Below, in pieces: positions 10,634 through 18,072 of a stretch of 64,000 nucleotides of DNA; the first letter of the stretch is position 1, and every line of letters starts with the position of its first letter. Made by a program: the position numbers and the translations under genes. Below the pieces are notes generated by a model, which worked only from the letters and a program-made list of their open reading frames with translations, was not told the DNA's origin and did no database searches. Source of the DNA: Acetobacter persici JCM 25330 (GTDB taxonomy: Bacteria; Pseudomonadota; Alphaproteobacteria; Acetobacterales; Acetobacteraceae). The stretch spans positions 1 through 64,000 of the forward strand of contig NZ_BAJW01000003.1 of NCBI RefSeq assembly GCF_000613905.1, read 5' to 3'.

Positions 10634-12421
10634 TCACATTCCTAGAGACATAGATTTTTTCGGCTTCGGTTTGTGTTCCTGTTCTGGCTCTTGTTCGTAA
10701 TCGTGCTCTTGCTCGTTTTCCTGTTCCTCTTCCATTCCTTGGCGGTACTTTTTCAAATTAATATCGGTTTGAAATTCATGAGCTTCTTCAATTTTTCCCG
10801 CTTTAGAAAGTTCTATTAATTTCTCTTTTTGCTCTGTTGTTAATTCGCTATCTTCATCTTTGATAAAATTTATTAATCTGTTTATTATTCCATATTTCTT
10901 TATCGCTTCTTCTGCTTCTGGTCTTTTTTTCCATTCTTCAATTTCATCGTTAATCTTATTTGTTGCAATCTCTGCAACCTTATAAATCCCCTTTTCTCTT
11001 ATCTCTTTTTGTTTTGTCATTAAGTTGGTTAACTCATTCTCTTTATAATTCTTTAATATTTCATGTTTTTCTAAATCTGTAAAAATCATTTGCTCGTTAG
11101 GTGCTTCGCCTAACCCTAATTTATGCAATATAAGTATTGCCATATATGCGGATAATCTTGCGATTTTCTCAAACATTTCCTCCATATTTTTATCGACTAT
11201 TTCGCTTTTTTGTTTATTCTTATTAAATATACTTGCTTTTTGTAATAGTTCGTTTCTCTCTTCTTTTAGTTTAGAATATTGCTCTTTCAAATTATTCATT
11301 TCTTTAACTTGTTCAGATATACAATTTTTTGCACGTTCTGCTTTTGACATAGCAGACTCTTCAATAAGTTCGGGGTGTGGAGCATTAAATATCTGCTCTA
11401 GTTTTTCCATTTCTTGATTTAGTTTTTCTTCCCATGTCATCGCCATGATGCCACGCATTCCGCCGTGGTGTCTTTCTGGTGTCGTTGTGGTTTCTGTGAG
11501 GGTAGGAGTAGCTAAAGCGATTTTAGAGGCTTCTACGGCCTTAATTTCGGCTGTCTCGTGCATTCCTTCGCGGTGCATTTTTAGAGCTTCGGATATGTCA
11601 GAAACTTCTTTAGCGTTGCGTTTTAGTATTCCGCCAACACTTCCCAGAACGAACCCGTCTTGTGTTGCGATAACTGGCGTTAAACTACCATCTTTTCGCT
11701 TGTGTGTTCCTTCTTGGATATGAAGGCCAAGGCTGTCTAATCGTGCCTGTATGCTCTTAAAGCTGTTTATATCTGTGCATTGTTCTTTTGCTAATTTTGT
11801 AAGTCTCTTAATATCTACATCGCTTCTTTTAGCTTCTTGGTATTTTTTAGAGCTATATCTAGCATTCGGTAGTGGTTCATTTGATAGATTTTTAGCGATT
11901 TCGCTAACTTCGGGATTTAAATCTTTAGTAGCATATTCCACGGCCTTATTATGCTTCCCAACGATATGAGAAAACCCAAACTTATGTTCAAGTTCTCTGC
12001 AAATCTTTTCGTGTTTTGCATAATTCTTTTGATTAGTCATAACTCTACCATTTTCCAGAACCTCAGGAACGGTAATATGATAATGTTTATCGCTAATATC
12101 CTCCCCGTCTCTTTTCTTTTGATGCATAATAATATTGGCATCTTCTTCATTAAATCCGAACTCGTTAGCTAGTTTTTTAACAGTCTCTTTAACTTGCTCT
12201 AATGTCATCTCTTCCGTTGAAGATAATATAAAATGTCTCAAAGCATATTGTGGAACTTTTGTTTTTGTTCGTGCTTTGTCAAACGCTTCACGCATTCTTT
12301 CGCGGTCCCCTTGTATTATCTGAATGTCTTCATTGTCCTCGGGTTTGTCGAGTAAATGCCTTACAATATTGCTTGGTCCTGATTTTGTCTTTATTCTTGT
12401 TGATTTTATAATAATACTCAT
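10634..12421 (-). CDS. Relaxase/mobilization nuclease
   Basis: 595 residues. The N-terminal third fits the relaxase nuclease domain: RHFILSSTEEMTLEQVKETVKKLANEFGF is the alpha-helical region, followed by the metal-binding His cluster in KHYHITVPE (about residues 122-130). A long coiled-coil, Lys/Glu-rich C-terminal part ends in a Glu/Gln tract. It should nick oriT and pilot the strand during transfer. Its start overlaps the preceding small gene (ATGA), and a MobC-like gene sits upstream. No frameshift seen. Confidence 0.85.
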   Translation of the reverse strand: MSIIIKSTRIKTKSGPSNIVRHLLDKPEDNEDIQIIQGDRERMREAFDKARTKTKVPQYALRHFILSSTEEMTLEQVKETVKKLANEFGFNEEDANIIMHQKKRDGEDISDKHYHITVPEVLENGRVMTNQKNYAKHEKICRELEHKFGFSHIVGKHNKAVEYATKDLNPEVSEIAKNLSNEPLPNARYSSKKYQEAKRSDVDIKRLTKLAKEQCTDINSFKSIQARLDSLGLHIQEGTHKRKDGSLTPVIATQDGFVLGSVGGILKRNAKEVSDISEALKMHREGMHETAEIKAVEASKIALATPTLTETTTTPERHHGGMRGIMAMTWEEKLNQEMEKLEQIFNAPHPELIEESAMSKAERAKNCISEQVKEMNNLKEQYSKLKEERNELLQKASIFNKNKQKSEIVDKNMEEMFEKIARLSAYMAILILHKLGLGEAPNEQMIFTDLEKHEILKNYKENELTNLMTKQKEIREKGIYKVAEIATNKINDEIEEWKKRPEAEEAIKKYGIINRLINFIKDEDSELTTEQKEKLIELSKAGKIEEAHEFQTDINLKKYRQGMEEEQENEQEHDYEQEPEQEHKPKPKKSMSLGM

Positions 12422-12639
12422 TTGAATAATTCCTTCTTTTCATTAAAAAACTCTCTCATCCATTTATCCCATCTTCTTTTTGTATATTTATTTATTCCAC
12501 ATGTTAAAACTTTATATTCTTCAGTGTTTTCACGTAATTCTATATATGCATTATCGTCATAGAGAAAACTTGCATATTTATGTAAATTATCAACATTCTT
12601 TAAAGAAAAATTATTCGCTTGTTCAAATGTCATTTTCAT
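12418..12639 (-). CDS. Small hypothetical protein in the mob operon
   Basis: 73 residues, rich in aromatic and charged residues (KRRWDKWMREFFNEKKELFK at the end). The stop overlaps the relaxase start by 4 bases, so the two are probably translationally coupled. It may be a relaxase accessory factor by position. No family recognised. Confidence 0.65.
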   Translation of the reverse strand: MKMTFEQANNFSLKNVDNLHKYASFLYDDNAYIELRENTEEYKVLTCGINKYTKRRWDKWMREFFNEKKELFK

Positions 12640-12676
12640 AAAGACAAGAGAATAATAATAATTAATAGTACTTTTT

Positions 12677-12763
12677 CTAGAAATAAAAAAATTCTATATA
12701 ATAGACAAACTGACCATCGTTATAAAATAATCCATTTTCGGGTATATCTGATATTCTTTTCAT
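12677..12763 (-). CDS. Possible 28-residue peptide
   Basis: An ATG with AAAGGA about 8 bases upstream opens a 28-codon frame rich in aromatic residues (NGLFYNDGQFVYYIEFFYF). It lies in the gap between mobC and the 73-residue gene. Support is only the ribosome site and position. Confidence 0.3.
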   Translation of the reverse strand: MKRISDIPENGLFYNDGQFVYYIEFFYF

Positions 12764-12786
12764 AATATTAATCCTTTTTCTTTATG

Positions 12787-13104
12787 TTAATGCCATTCTT
12801 TTTTAAGAATTCTTTTTAAATCTCTTCTTATATCTTCTATTTTATCTTTAATGTCGTCTGTTAGCTCTGTGTCCTGTCCAGAGTTTAAATGCCTAGCAAT
12901 TTGGTTTATGTTGTTTCCAATCGCAGACAATTCACGACGTATACCATTCAGTTGCGGTCCAATTTGCTGACCATTATGCATATAATCATATAAAGACAGT
13001 CTGCATAATTCTGATAAGAATACTTTTTTATTCTTTGCATAGAGCTTTGTTTTTAAATAATACTCTTCCGGCATTCTTACTTTAATCTGTTTCCAATCAC
13101 TCAT
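12787..13104 (-). CDS. mobC: MobC-like mobilization accessory protein
   Basis: 105 residues. The N-terminal WKQIKVRMPEEYY resembles a ribbon-helix-helix DNA-binding strand. The central RRELSAIGNNINQIARHLNSG is the MobC family signature. MobC proteins assist relaxosome assembly at oriT. Its start overlaps the upstream gene, and the relaxase follows downstream. Confidence 0.85.
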   Translation of the reverse strand: MSDWKQIKVRMPEEYYLKTKLYAKNKKVFLSELCRLSLYDYMHNGQQIGPQLNGIRRELSAIGNNINQIARHLNSGQDTELTDDIKDKIEDIRRDLKRILKKEWH

Positions 13105-13310
13105 TTTATTAATCCTTTGCTTCTGTATATCTTGATAGCTAATTTACAATCTCTCTTGATATCTGAGACTGTACTTATTTTTTCTTCTATTTTGTGGAAA
13201 GTATGCAGTATGTTTGCACATATTTCTGCATGATGTTCCAAATCATCAAAAGACATATTATTTAAATATCTTGTATATGCCTCTGTTTTATTGTTTTCCT
13301 TATTATCCAT
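13101..13310 (-). CDS. Small hypothetical protein upstream of mobC
   Basis: 69 residues, charged and probably helical, with LEHHAEICANILHTFHKIEEK in the middle. It overlaps the mobC start by four bases. Not recognised; a relaxosome or regulatory role is inferred only from operon position. Confidence 0.6.
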   Translation of the reverse strand: MDNKENNKTEAYTRYLNNMSFDDLEHHAEICANILHTFHKIEEKISTVSDIKRDCKLAIKIYRSKGLIK

Positions 13311-13314
13311 TTTC

Positions 13315-13473
13315 TTAATTCCTTATATCGAAAATATCCATAATCTCTTTTATTTTTGCTTCATCAAAAATATAATCTTCTTTGAATTCACGGGACTGAC
13401 AATAAATATTATGCTGTCTGTGTAATTCTCTGCTTTCCCAGTCTATCGCTTTATATTCATATTTTTCTTTCAT
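13315..13473 (-). CDS. First small gene of the mob operon (52 aa)
   Basis: ATG at 13473 (MKEKYEYKAIDWESRELHR) with GGAAG 7 bases upstream, ending 4 bp before the next start. It is acidic at the C-terminus (KIKEIMDIFDIRN). The tight spacing to the following genes supports it. No family recognised. Confidence 0.55.
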   Translation of the reverse strand: MKEKYEYKAIDWESRELHRQHNIYCQSREFKEDYIFDEAKIKEIMDIFDIRN

Positions 13474-13487
13474 CCTTTTCTTCCTTA

Positions 13488-13620
13488 TTTGCATGTACGC
13501 ATCAAATAATTAAAAGATAGGAAAATAAGCTTTGCCTTATTTTCAGGGCTCTGTAGTCGGTCCTAAAAGGACCACGAAAGAATGCCCGGCTATCAAATAT
13601 TTTATTTGAATGCGTTAGTT
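13488..13620. repeat. Nested inverted repeats, candidate oriT region
   Basis: Outer arms GCATCAAATAA (about 13499) and TTATTTGAATGC (about 13603) are inverted. Inside are the hairpin GAAAATAAG-CTTTGC-CTTATTTTC (13519-13542) and GGTCCTAAAAGGACC (13559-13573). It lies just upstream of the mob operon, where oriT is expected. No nic site can be assigned. Confidence 0.5.
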
Positions 13621-13714
13621 ATATTGTAGTGCATATTTTGCATAATGCTGATATTTTTGTTGCATTACTTAATTTTATCGAAAAAATAAGGAAAAACATT
13701 AGCTGATTTTATGC

Positions 13715-13807
13715 TATAATAATTCTGCGGTCTCTCATCCGCTATTTTCTTTCTTAGTCTTATATTCTTTATGGTCCTCTCCTATTCATTTAGGAGAGGT
13801 TTTTTAT
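13715..13807 (+). ncRNA. Short promoter-terminator unit: leader/attenuator or small RNA
   Basis: A TATAAT box at 13715-13720 is followed by a GCGG-CCGC mini-hairpin (13728-13743). A textbook terminator follows: CCTCTCC at 13776, GGAGAGG at 13793, T7 at 13800. The pilin gene starts 50 bp further. A transcript of roughly 80 nt is implied, either a free small RNA or a leader that must be read through. The -35 box is weak. Confidence 0.5.
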
Positions 13808-13856
13808 TGTGTTCTTTTTGTTGTGATACAATACACATAAGAAAGGATATAAGAAT

Positions 13857-14375
13857 ATGAGAAAAGGAATAACATTAATTGAGTCTTTGTTTGTGCTTGG
13901 TATTATGGCTGTCTTAATAGGTGGAGTGATGGTATTTTATTCACTCTCTAATATTGCATTAAAATCTAATCAGCTAATAACAGAAGTGTCTGAACTCATT
14001 CAGATAACGCAAGAGCTAAACAAAGACCGAACAACATTCACGGGTATGAATAGTCAGATATTAGCTAAAACTGGCTTAGTATCTTCTAAATATATATTGG
14101 GTGGAACGCTCGTAACTCCGTGGGGTGGCGAAATCCAAGCAATCCCATTTAATTACGATGATAACGGCCCAGACGTTTATTTAGCATTCAACATATTAAA
14201 TTTACCGAGGGAAGCTTGCGAGAAGCTAGGAATGCAAGACTTTGGGGGAACTGCTCAAAGCGTTACGGTTACTAATATGCGAGTAGATGACACGGAAGGA
14301 TTAGCACCTATTGTATTAGTAAAAAATTGCGAAAATGGCGATAATAATTATGTAAACATCAGAATTATGCACTGA
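13857..14375 (+). CDS. Type IV prepilin (PilS-like major pilin), orphan
   Basis: 172 residues. A very short leader MRKG precedes ITLIESLFVLGIMAVLIGG, with the prepilin-peptidase pattern G-1 and E+5 and a hydrophobic alpha-1 helix. The globular part has PilS-like features (LVSSKYILGGTLVTPWGG, NLPREACEKLG), with a Cys pair at ACEKL and VKNCENG. Such pilins form the thin pili of IncI-type conjugation. No pilus assembly or peptidase gene is nearby, so it would depend on host or helper machinery. Confidence 0.8.
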   Translation: MRKGITLIESLFVLGIMAVLIGGVMVFYSLSNIALKSNQLITEVSELIQITQELNKDRTTFTGMNSQILAKTGLVSSKYILGGTLVTPWGGEIQAIPFNYDDNGPDVYLAFNILNLPREACEKLGMQDFGGTAQSVTVTNMRVDDTEGLAPIVLVKNCENGDNNYVNIRIMH

Positions 14376-14486
14376 TTTTTACTCAGGATTCCGTGACGCA
14401 ACAAAAATATTATATAAAATATTTGGCGGTTTTCTGCGGTTTTTAAGTATATACAAATAAATATATAAAAATAATTGCTCTTTTTG

Positions 14487-14515
14487 TTGCATTACTTAAT
14501 TATTTATGCTATAAT
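14487..14515 (+). promoter_or_regulatory. Sigma70-type promoter
   Basis: TTGCAT (14487-14492), a 17-bp spacer and TATAAT (14510-14515), about 80 bp upstream of the gene at 14596. The -35 lies inside a TTTTTGTTGCATTACTTAAT box also found at 13655 and 17067. Confidence 0.75.
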
Positions 14516-14595
14516 AAAAGCATGAACTTAACAGTGTTATTAAATTATTTCTAACACTTAAATAAAGGAGTTCTGTATATATAAGGAAGAAAGAA

Positions 14596-14949
14596 ATGAA
14601 TAATATACAAAGATTTGAGAGTAGTTTTACACAAAGAGAAAAAGAGATATATGTAATATTAGAGGATTATGTATATAGTCATATTTTAGGATATGACGAA
14701 TATAAAAACATAACTTCATCACAAATATCGAAGAGTCTAAACAAATTTACAAAAGAAGAGCTAAAAGTATTCTTTTATAAAATATACAAATATTTAGATA
14801 TGTTTAGATATTCGTCTCGTCCTGATTTCTGGAGAGAGAGGTTTTCTTTAGATAATCATTCGGTTTTAACAAGAGATAAAACATATTTATATGTCGGTAT
14901 GTTGTTAGAATCAACATCGTCTAAATCTGTTATTTCATTTGTTAAATGA
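14596..14949 (+). CDS. Hypothetical protein
   Basis: 117 residues, strongly charged and aromatic, predicted helical (YVILEDYVYSHILGYDEY, LKVFFYKIYKYLDMFRY). GGAAGAAAG precedes the ATG, and a well-formed promoter lies at 14487-14515. Not recognised. It could be a small regulatory or DNA-associated protein, but no HTH can be claimed. Confidence 0.65.
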   Translation: MNNIQRFESSFTQREKEIYVILEDYVYSHILGYDEYKNITSSQISKSLNKFTKEELKVFFYKIYKYLDMFRYSSRPDFWRERFSLDNHSVLTRDKTYLYVGMLLESTSSKSVISFVK

Positions 14950-15011
14950 ATTATTAAAATAGAGAGTTAAAGGGTTCTCTTCAAAAACCTTATATTATAG
15001 GAATTAAGAAG

Positions 15012-15263
15012 ATGGTTAAAAATGTTGTTAAAAACTTCTCTATAGAAGAAATTGAATATAAGAAAACTGGTGAAAGAATTTATCAAAAAGGTCTTTTGAT
15101 GGTTGAATGGATAAGAACGATTAACGGTGAACCTGTTGATATGTATATTCCATTTAATTATGGAAAAAAGAAATTGTTAAACAATTTTATTATTCGTTCG
15201 ATGCTGACGATAAAGAGTATTTTGAGAGATTTGGATTATTTGGAACATTTAAAAAGGAATTAG
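15012..15263 (+). CDS. Small hypothetical protein
   Basis: 83 residues, basic at the N-terminus, with a central GLLMVEWIRTINGEPVDMYIPF that looks like beta strands. It is followed after 4 bp by the next gene, so probably one operon. Not recognised. Confidence 0.55.
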   Translation: MVKNVVKNFSIEEIEYKKTGERIYQKGLLMVEWIRTINGEPVDMYIPFNYGKKKLLNNFIIRSMLTIKSILRDLDYLEHLKRN

Positions 15264-15267
15264 TTAT

Positions 15268-15477
15268 ATGAAAAAGAAAAATAAGAAACCTGTAAAAATT
15301 GGCCGTCCGCTTCTTTTTAATGAGCCTTTAAGTTCCCTCGAAAGAGTGCATAGGCTTCGTGATAAGCGTAGGCTTGTTAATAAGCGTGTTTCTGAAATTA
15401 TGACGGATGAGCAAAAAGATATAATTTTAAAAGAGTTCTCTTATGACGTGGATAAATGGCAGGTAGTCAAGTCATAA
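15268..15477 (+). CDS. Small basic hypothetical protein
   Basis: 69 residues, highly Lys/Arg-rich (MKKKNKKPVKIGRPLLF). Its middle, LSSLERVHRLRDKRRLVNKRVSEIM, resembles short RHH-type or replication-accessory proteins of small plasmids. Directly followed by a strong terminator. The family is not certain. Confidence 0.55.
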   Translation: MKKKNKKPVKIGRPLLFNEPLSSLERVHRLRDKRRLVNKRVSEIMTDEQKDIILKEFSYDVDKWQVVKS

Positions 15478-15505
15478 AAAAAGGGAGCGAAAAGCCCCCT
15501 TTTTC
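15478..15505. terminator. Bidirectional terminator between convergent genes
   Basis: An A run, GGGAGC/GCCCCC arms around GAAAA, then a T5 run. It is placed between the end of the 15268 gene and the end of the MucR-like gene. Confidence 0.8.
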
Positions 15506-15526
15506 CGAGTTCTGGAAGCTTAAAAA

Positions 15527-16069
15527 TTAGGCTTCTGTGTTCTCTGTTTTTTCGGCTTCTGCTCTCTTGCGAGAGTGTCCTAAATCGCTCTTTTTGGCTG
15601 TTTCTGCTCGTGCTTTTGAGATAGCAGGGGAGACCATCGGATATTCTTTAGGAAGGTTCCAACGGCGTCTGTATGCGTCTGGCGTTAGTCCATAAACTCT
15701 ATCTAGATAGCGTTTCAGCATCTTCACTTCTTTACCGTCTTCCAGACAAATAATATAATCTTCAAAGACAGATTTTTGCGGGTCTACTGCGGGATTTGTT
15801 GGCTCTCTTAAGAGCTTCGAATTTACGGCTGGTTCTTCGCTATTGCTCTGCTCTTGAGTTATCTGTTTTGTCTGTGCAGGAACGTCGATAACATTAATCT
15901 TTGCAATATCTTCAATCTTATCTTTAATTCCGCTCATCAGATTAAATAATTCTTCTGGTGAATTTACTCCATTATTAGAAGTGAATGCACTTGCAAGTTG
16001 CACTGTTAAGCGTGCAACGTCTGCATTACTTAGTTTTTTATTATTGTTATTAACAATATCGTTAAACAT
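15527..16069 (-). CDS. MucR/Ros-family transcriptional regulator
   Basis: 180 residues from ATG 16069, with GGGAG upstream. The C-terminal half has the MucR signature: VFEDYIICLEDGKEVKMLKRYL, then LTPDAYRRRWNLPKEYPMV. The usual second zinc Cys (LECGK) is Asp here (LEDGK), as in several functional MucR homologues. The N-terminal half is more divergent. It could regulate the shared promoter boxes of this element, but that is inference. Confidence 0.82.
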   Translation of the reverse strand: MFNDIVNNNNKKLSNADVARLTVQLASAFTSNNGVNSPEELFNLMSGIKDKIEDIAKINVIDVPAQTKQITQEQSNSEEPAVNSKLLREPTNPAVDPQKSVFEDYIICLEDGKEVKMLKRYLDRVYGLTPDAYRRRWNLPKEYPMVSPAISKARAETAKKSDLGHSRKRAEAEKTENTEA

Positions 16070-16135
16070 ATGCAAGCTCCCAAAGATTGATAAAAAGAGC
16101 TTATCAGAATGCTTTGTTATGTCTACTAAAAATAC

Positions 16136-16169
16136 AAAGAAAAAACCCGAAACCAATGAAGGATCGGGC
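16136..16169 (-). terminator. Terminator upstream of the MucR-like gene
   Basis: On the minus strand CCCGA and TCGGG arms flank an 11-14 nt loop and are followed by T6. It would stop transcription from the 16222-16626 gene before the regulator, which therefore needs its own promoter. Confidence 0.65.
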
Positions 16170-16221
16170 TTGTTCGGGGGGTGAAATATATTATATCATA
16201 TGATGAACATAAGAGAGATAT

Positions 16222-16626
16222 TTAGATATTTATCCCTAAATTATTAATCTTTTTTTCTGCTTCTAACTCTAAAAATCTATTATATTTTTTATTCCATAAA
16301 TCGTTAAATCTTTGTTTATTAAAAGACCTCCTGATTATAGAAGCTTTTAAGATTGTTATTATTGTTTGTTTATTCTCTCTCTTTATATTGTCTAATAGTG
16401 TTATCAGTTGTTTAGTTTTTTGTCTCGTTTCTTCGTGTATAATCTTATCTAAGTCTATAGGTTTATCTTCCGTTAAATTGTTTAATACTAATCCTGCATC
16501 TAAAATATTTGCTGATGAATTCTTTTCATCTATGTAATCTATAAAAGACTCTACTATTAATTTAATTGTTAGATACGCTAATACTATATTATTCATTCCT
16601 TTATATCCTTGTGTTGCATTCATCAT
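16222..16626 (-). CDS. Hypothetical helical protein
   Basis: 134 residues, predicted all-helical and charged (KQLITLLDNIKRENKQTIITIL, RFNDLWNKKYNRFLELEAEKK). An earlier region is hydrophobic (NIVLAYLTIKLIVESFIDYI). Not recognised. It lies beside a GC-rich hairpin island. Confidence 0.55.
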   Translation of the reverse strand: MMNATQGYKGMNNIVLAYLTIKLIVESFIDYIDEKNSSANILDAGLVLNNLTEDKPIDLDKIIHEETRQKTKQLITLLDNIKRENKQTIITILKASIIRRSFNKQRFNDLWNKKYNRFLELEAEKKINNLGINI

Positions 16627-16659
16627 ATATTATTTTTGTGAATAACGCACGTTTATATA

Positions 16660-17035
16660 TTGAATAATTGTAAACACTGGAAGAAAGCAAAGCTTTCTGA
16701 CTGGCCCAGTGCGTAGCGAAGCGAAGCCTTATATATGTGCGCTACTATCTCTTTATATTATTAGAATACGTTCCAGAGCGAAGCCCCTAATGTCTAGGGG
16801 CAAGCATGGGGTTAGACCCTCATGCAGAAAGATAAAACAGAGCTAAAAAACAGAAATAGCAAACTCTTCCCTCTTCCTGAGCAGATTATAATATTCGCAA
16901 TCAAAACATTCATATCAGAACGCAGAACGAGCGCAGAGCGGGAGTCCCGTAGGGCAGGTTTTAACCTGTCTGTGTTAATCCCCCTTATATGTATATTTGG
17001 CTGTTTTCTGCTATTTTTAAGTATATACAAATAAT
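16660..17035. repeat. GC-rich hairpin island, candidate origin or structured RNA
   Basis: A gene-free stretch in otherwise AT-rich DNA. Hairpins include GAAAGCAAAGCTTTC (16683), GCCCCTA-TAGGGGC (about 16783), ATGGGGTTAGACCCTCAT (about 16807), CGGGAGTCCCG (about 16939) and GCAGGTTTTAACCTG (about 16953). Such clusters are typical of replication or transfer origins. No coding frame here looks real. Confidence 0.5.
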
Positions 17036-17061
17036 TATTTTGCAATTATTGCATTTTTTGC

Positions 17062-17090
17062 TTGACTTTTGTTGCATTACTAAATATAAC
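17062..17090 (+). promoter_or_regulatory. Sigma70-type promoter for the 17174 operon
   Basis: TTGACT (17062-17067), a 17-bp spacer and TATAAC (17085-17090). The spacer contains the TTTTGTTGCATTACT box shared with two other sites, so a protein bound there would block RNA polymerase. Confidence 0.75.
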
Positions 17091-17173
17091 GCCTCTCACG
17101 GACCCAAAAAACAAAATGGAGGCACGGTGCTTTCATGTAGTCTTAGGAGAAGTATATAAGAAAGAATATAAAA

Positions 17174-17605
17174 ATGAGTAAGAAAATTAAGTATGTGCGA
17201 GATGTTCGTATGCTTAGCACTGAGTTTGTTGCTAATACAATTAAAGAAGAAGTAAGGAAAAACTTTCCTTTTGAAGATATCCGAGTAATCTATTATAACG
17301 ATAAGAGTATATTTATAGGGTTATTTTATTCGGGTAAAAGACCGTATTCAGTATATTATTCATTAAGATCATCTTACACTCATCTTAGTGGTGCTGTTTA
17401 TGGTTCTGTTGATATTGGTTTTACTGGGCAACTTGAATTAATTCACTATAGATATTTTTGGCTTACTCCCGATAATAAAATATTATCTGCATTTTCTAAA
17501 TTGGACGAAAATGAAGAAATAGATAATATTGAAAAACCCGATCCGAGTTATGAACTTGTTAAAATTGATTGTTATAGGACTTCTGTTCATGGGAGTAAAA
17601 AATGA
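17174..17605 (+). CDS. Hypothetical protein
   Basis: 143 residues, apparently beta-rich (IRVIYYNDKSIFIGLFYSGKRP, VYYSLRSSYTHLSGAVYGSVD). The stop overlaps the next gene by four bases. Not recognised. The preceding promoter and coupling make the pair a clear operon. Confidence 0.65.
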   Translation: MSKKIKYVRDVRMLSTEFVANTIKEEVRKNFPFEDIRVIYYNDKSIFIGLFYSGKRPYSVYYSLRSSYTHLSGAVYGSVDIGFTGQLELIHYRYFWLTPDNKILSAFSKLDENEEIDNIEKPDPSYELVKIDCYRTSVHGSKK

Positions 17606-17985
17606 GTTATTTAGAAATAAAACATAAGAAAAGCGGTGCAGAATTAAATTTGAGGTCTCATGAAGATTTTATGGGTCTTAAAACTTTTTACATATCTAAA
17701 AAGCAAAACAAGGAAACCGAAGATGTTTTAAATGTATTAAGCAGTTTTGGAAACAATGAAATTAGCTTTTTAAGTAAACACAAATTATCGCCTACAGCAA
17801 TAGATAAGTTTCCACGATACGCCGTGCGATTTGACAAAATACAAAATATTGGAATTCTGAGTTTAGTTATTGGTGATACAGTTTTTTATTTTAATTTAAG
17901 GAAAAGTTCGGATCATATGCTTTGTGAGTACCCGAAGGTATATGCTTTTAATTTTAGTAAAATGTCTCATGAACCTTTTATTTAA
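17602..17985 (+). CDS. Hypothetical protein coupled to the preceding gene
   Basis: 127 residues, mixed alpha/beta, with no transmembrane or signal segment. ATGA overlap with the upstream gene. A GC-rich run with T5 (about 18012-18049) downstream may terminate the operon. Not recognised; it could be a two-component cargo such as a toxin/immunity pair, with no direct support. Confidence 0.6.
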   Translation: MSYLEIKHKKSGAELNLRSHEDFMGLKTFYISKKQNKETEDVLNVLSSFGNNEISFLSKHKLSPTAIDKFPRYAVRFDKIQNIGILSLVIGDTVFYFNLRKSSDHMLCEYPKVYAFNFSKMSHEPFI

Positions 17986-18072
17986 CATCTGTTCGTAATG
18001 CCTTTTTAACGCCTCTACAGCCCTTTTCCTGCGGTCTGTGGGGGTTTTTATGTTTTTGGGGTTTAGGCTCTT

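Noticed and set aside
16812-17045. Opposing short frames over the hairpin island
   Set aside because: Mutually overlapping, no ribosome sites, and the palindromes explain the sequence better.
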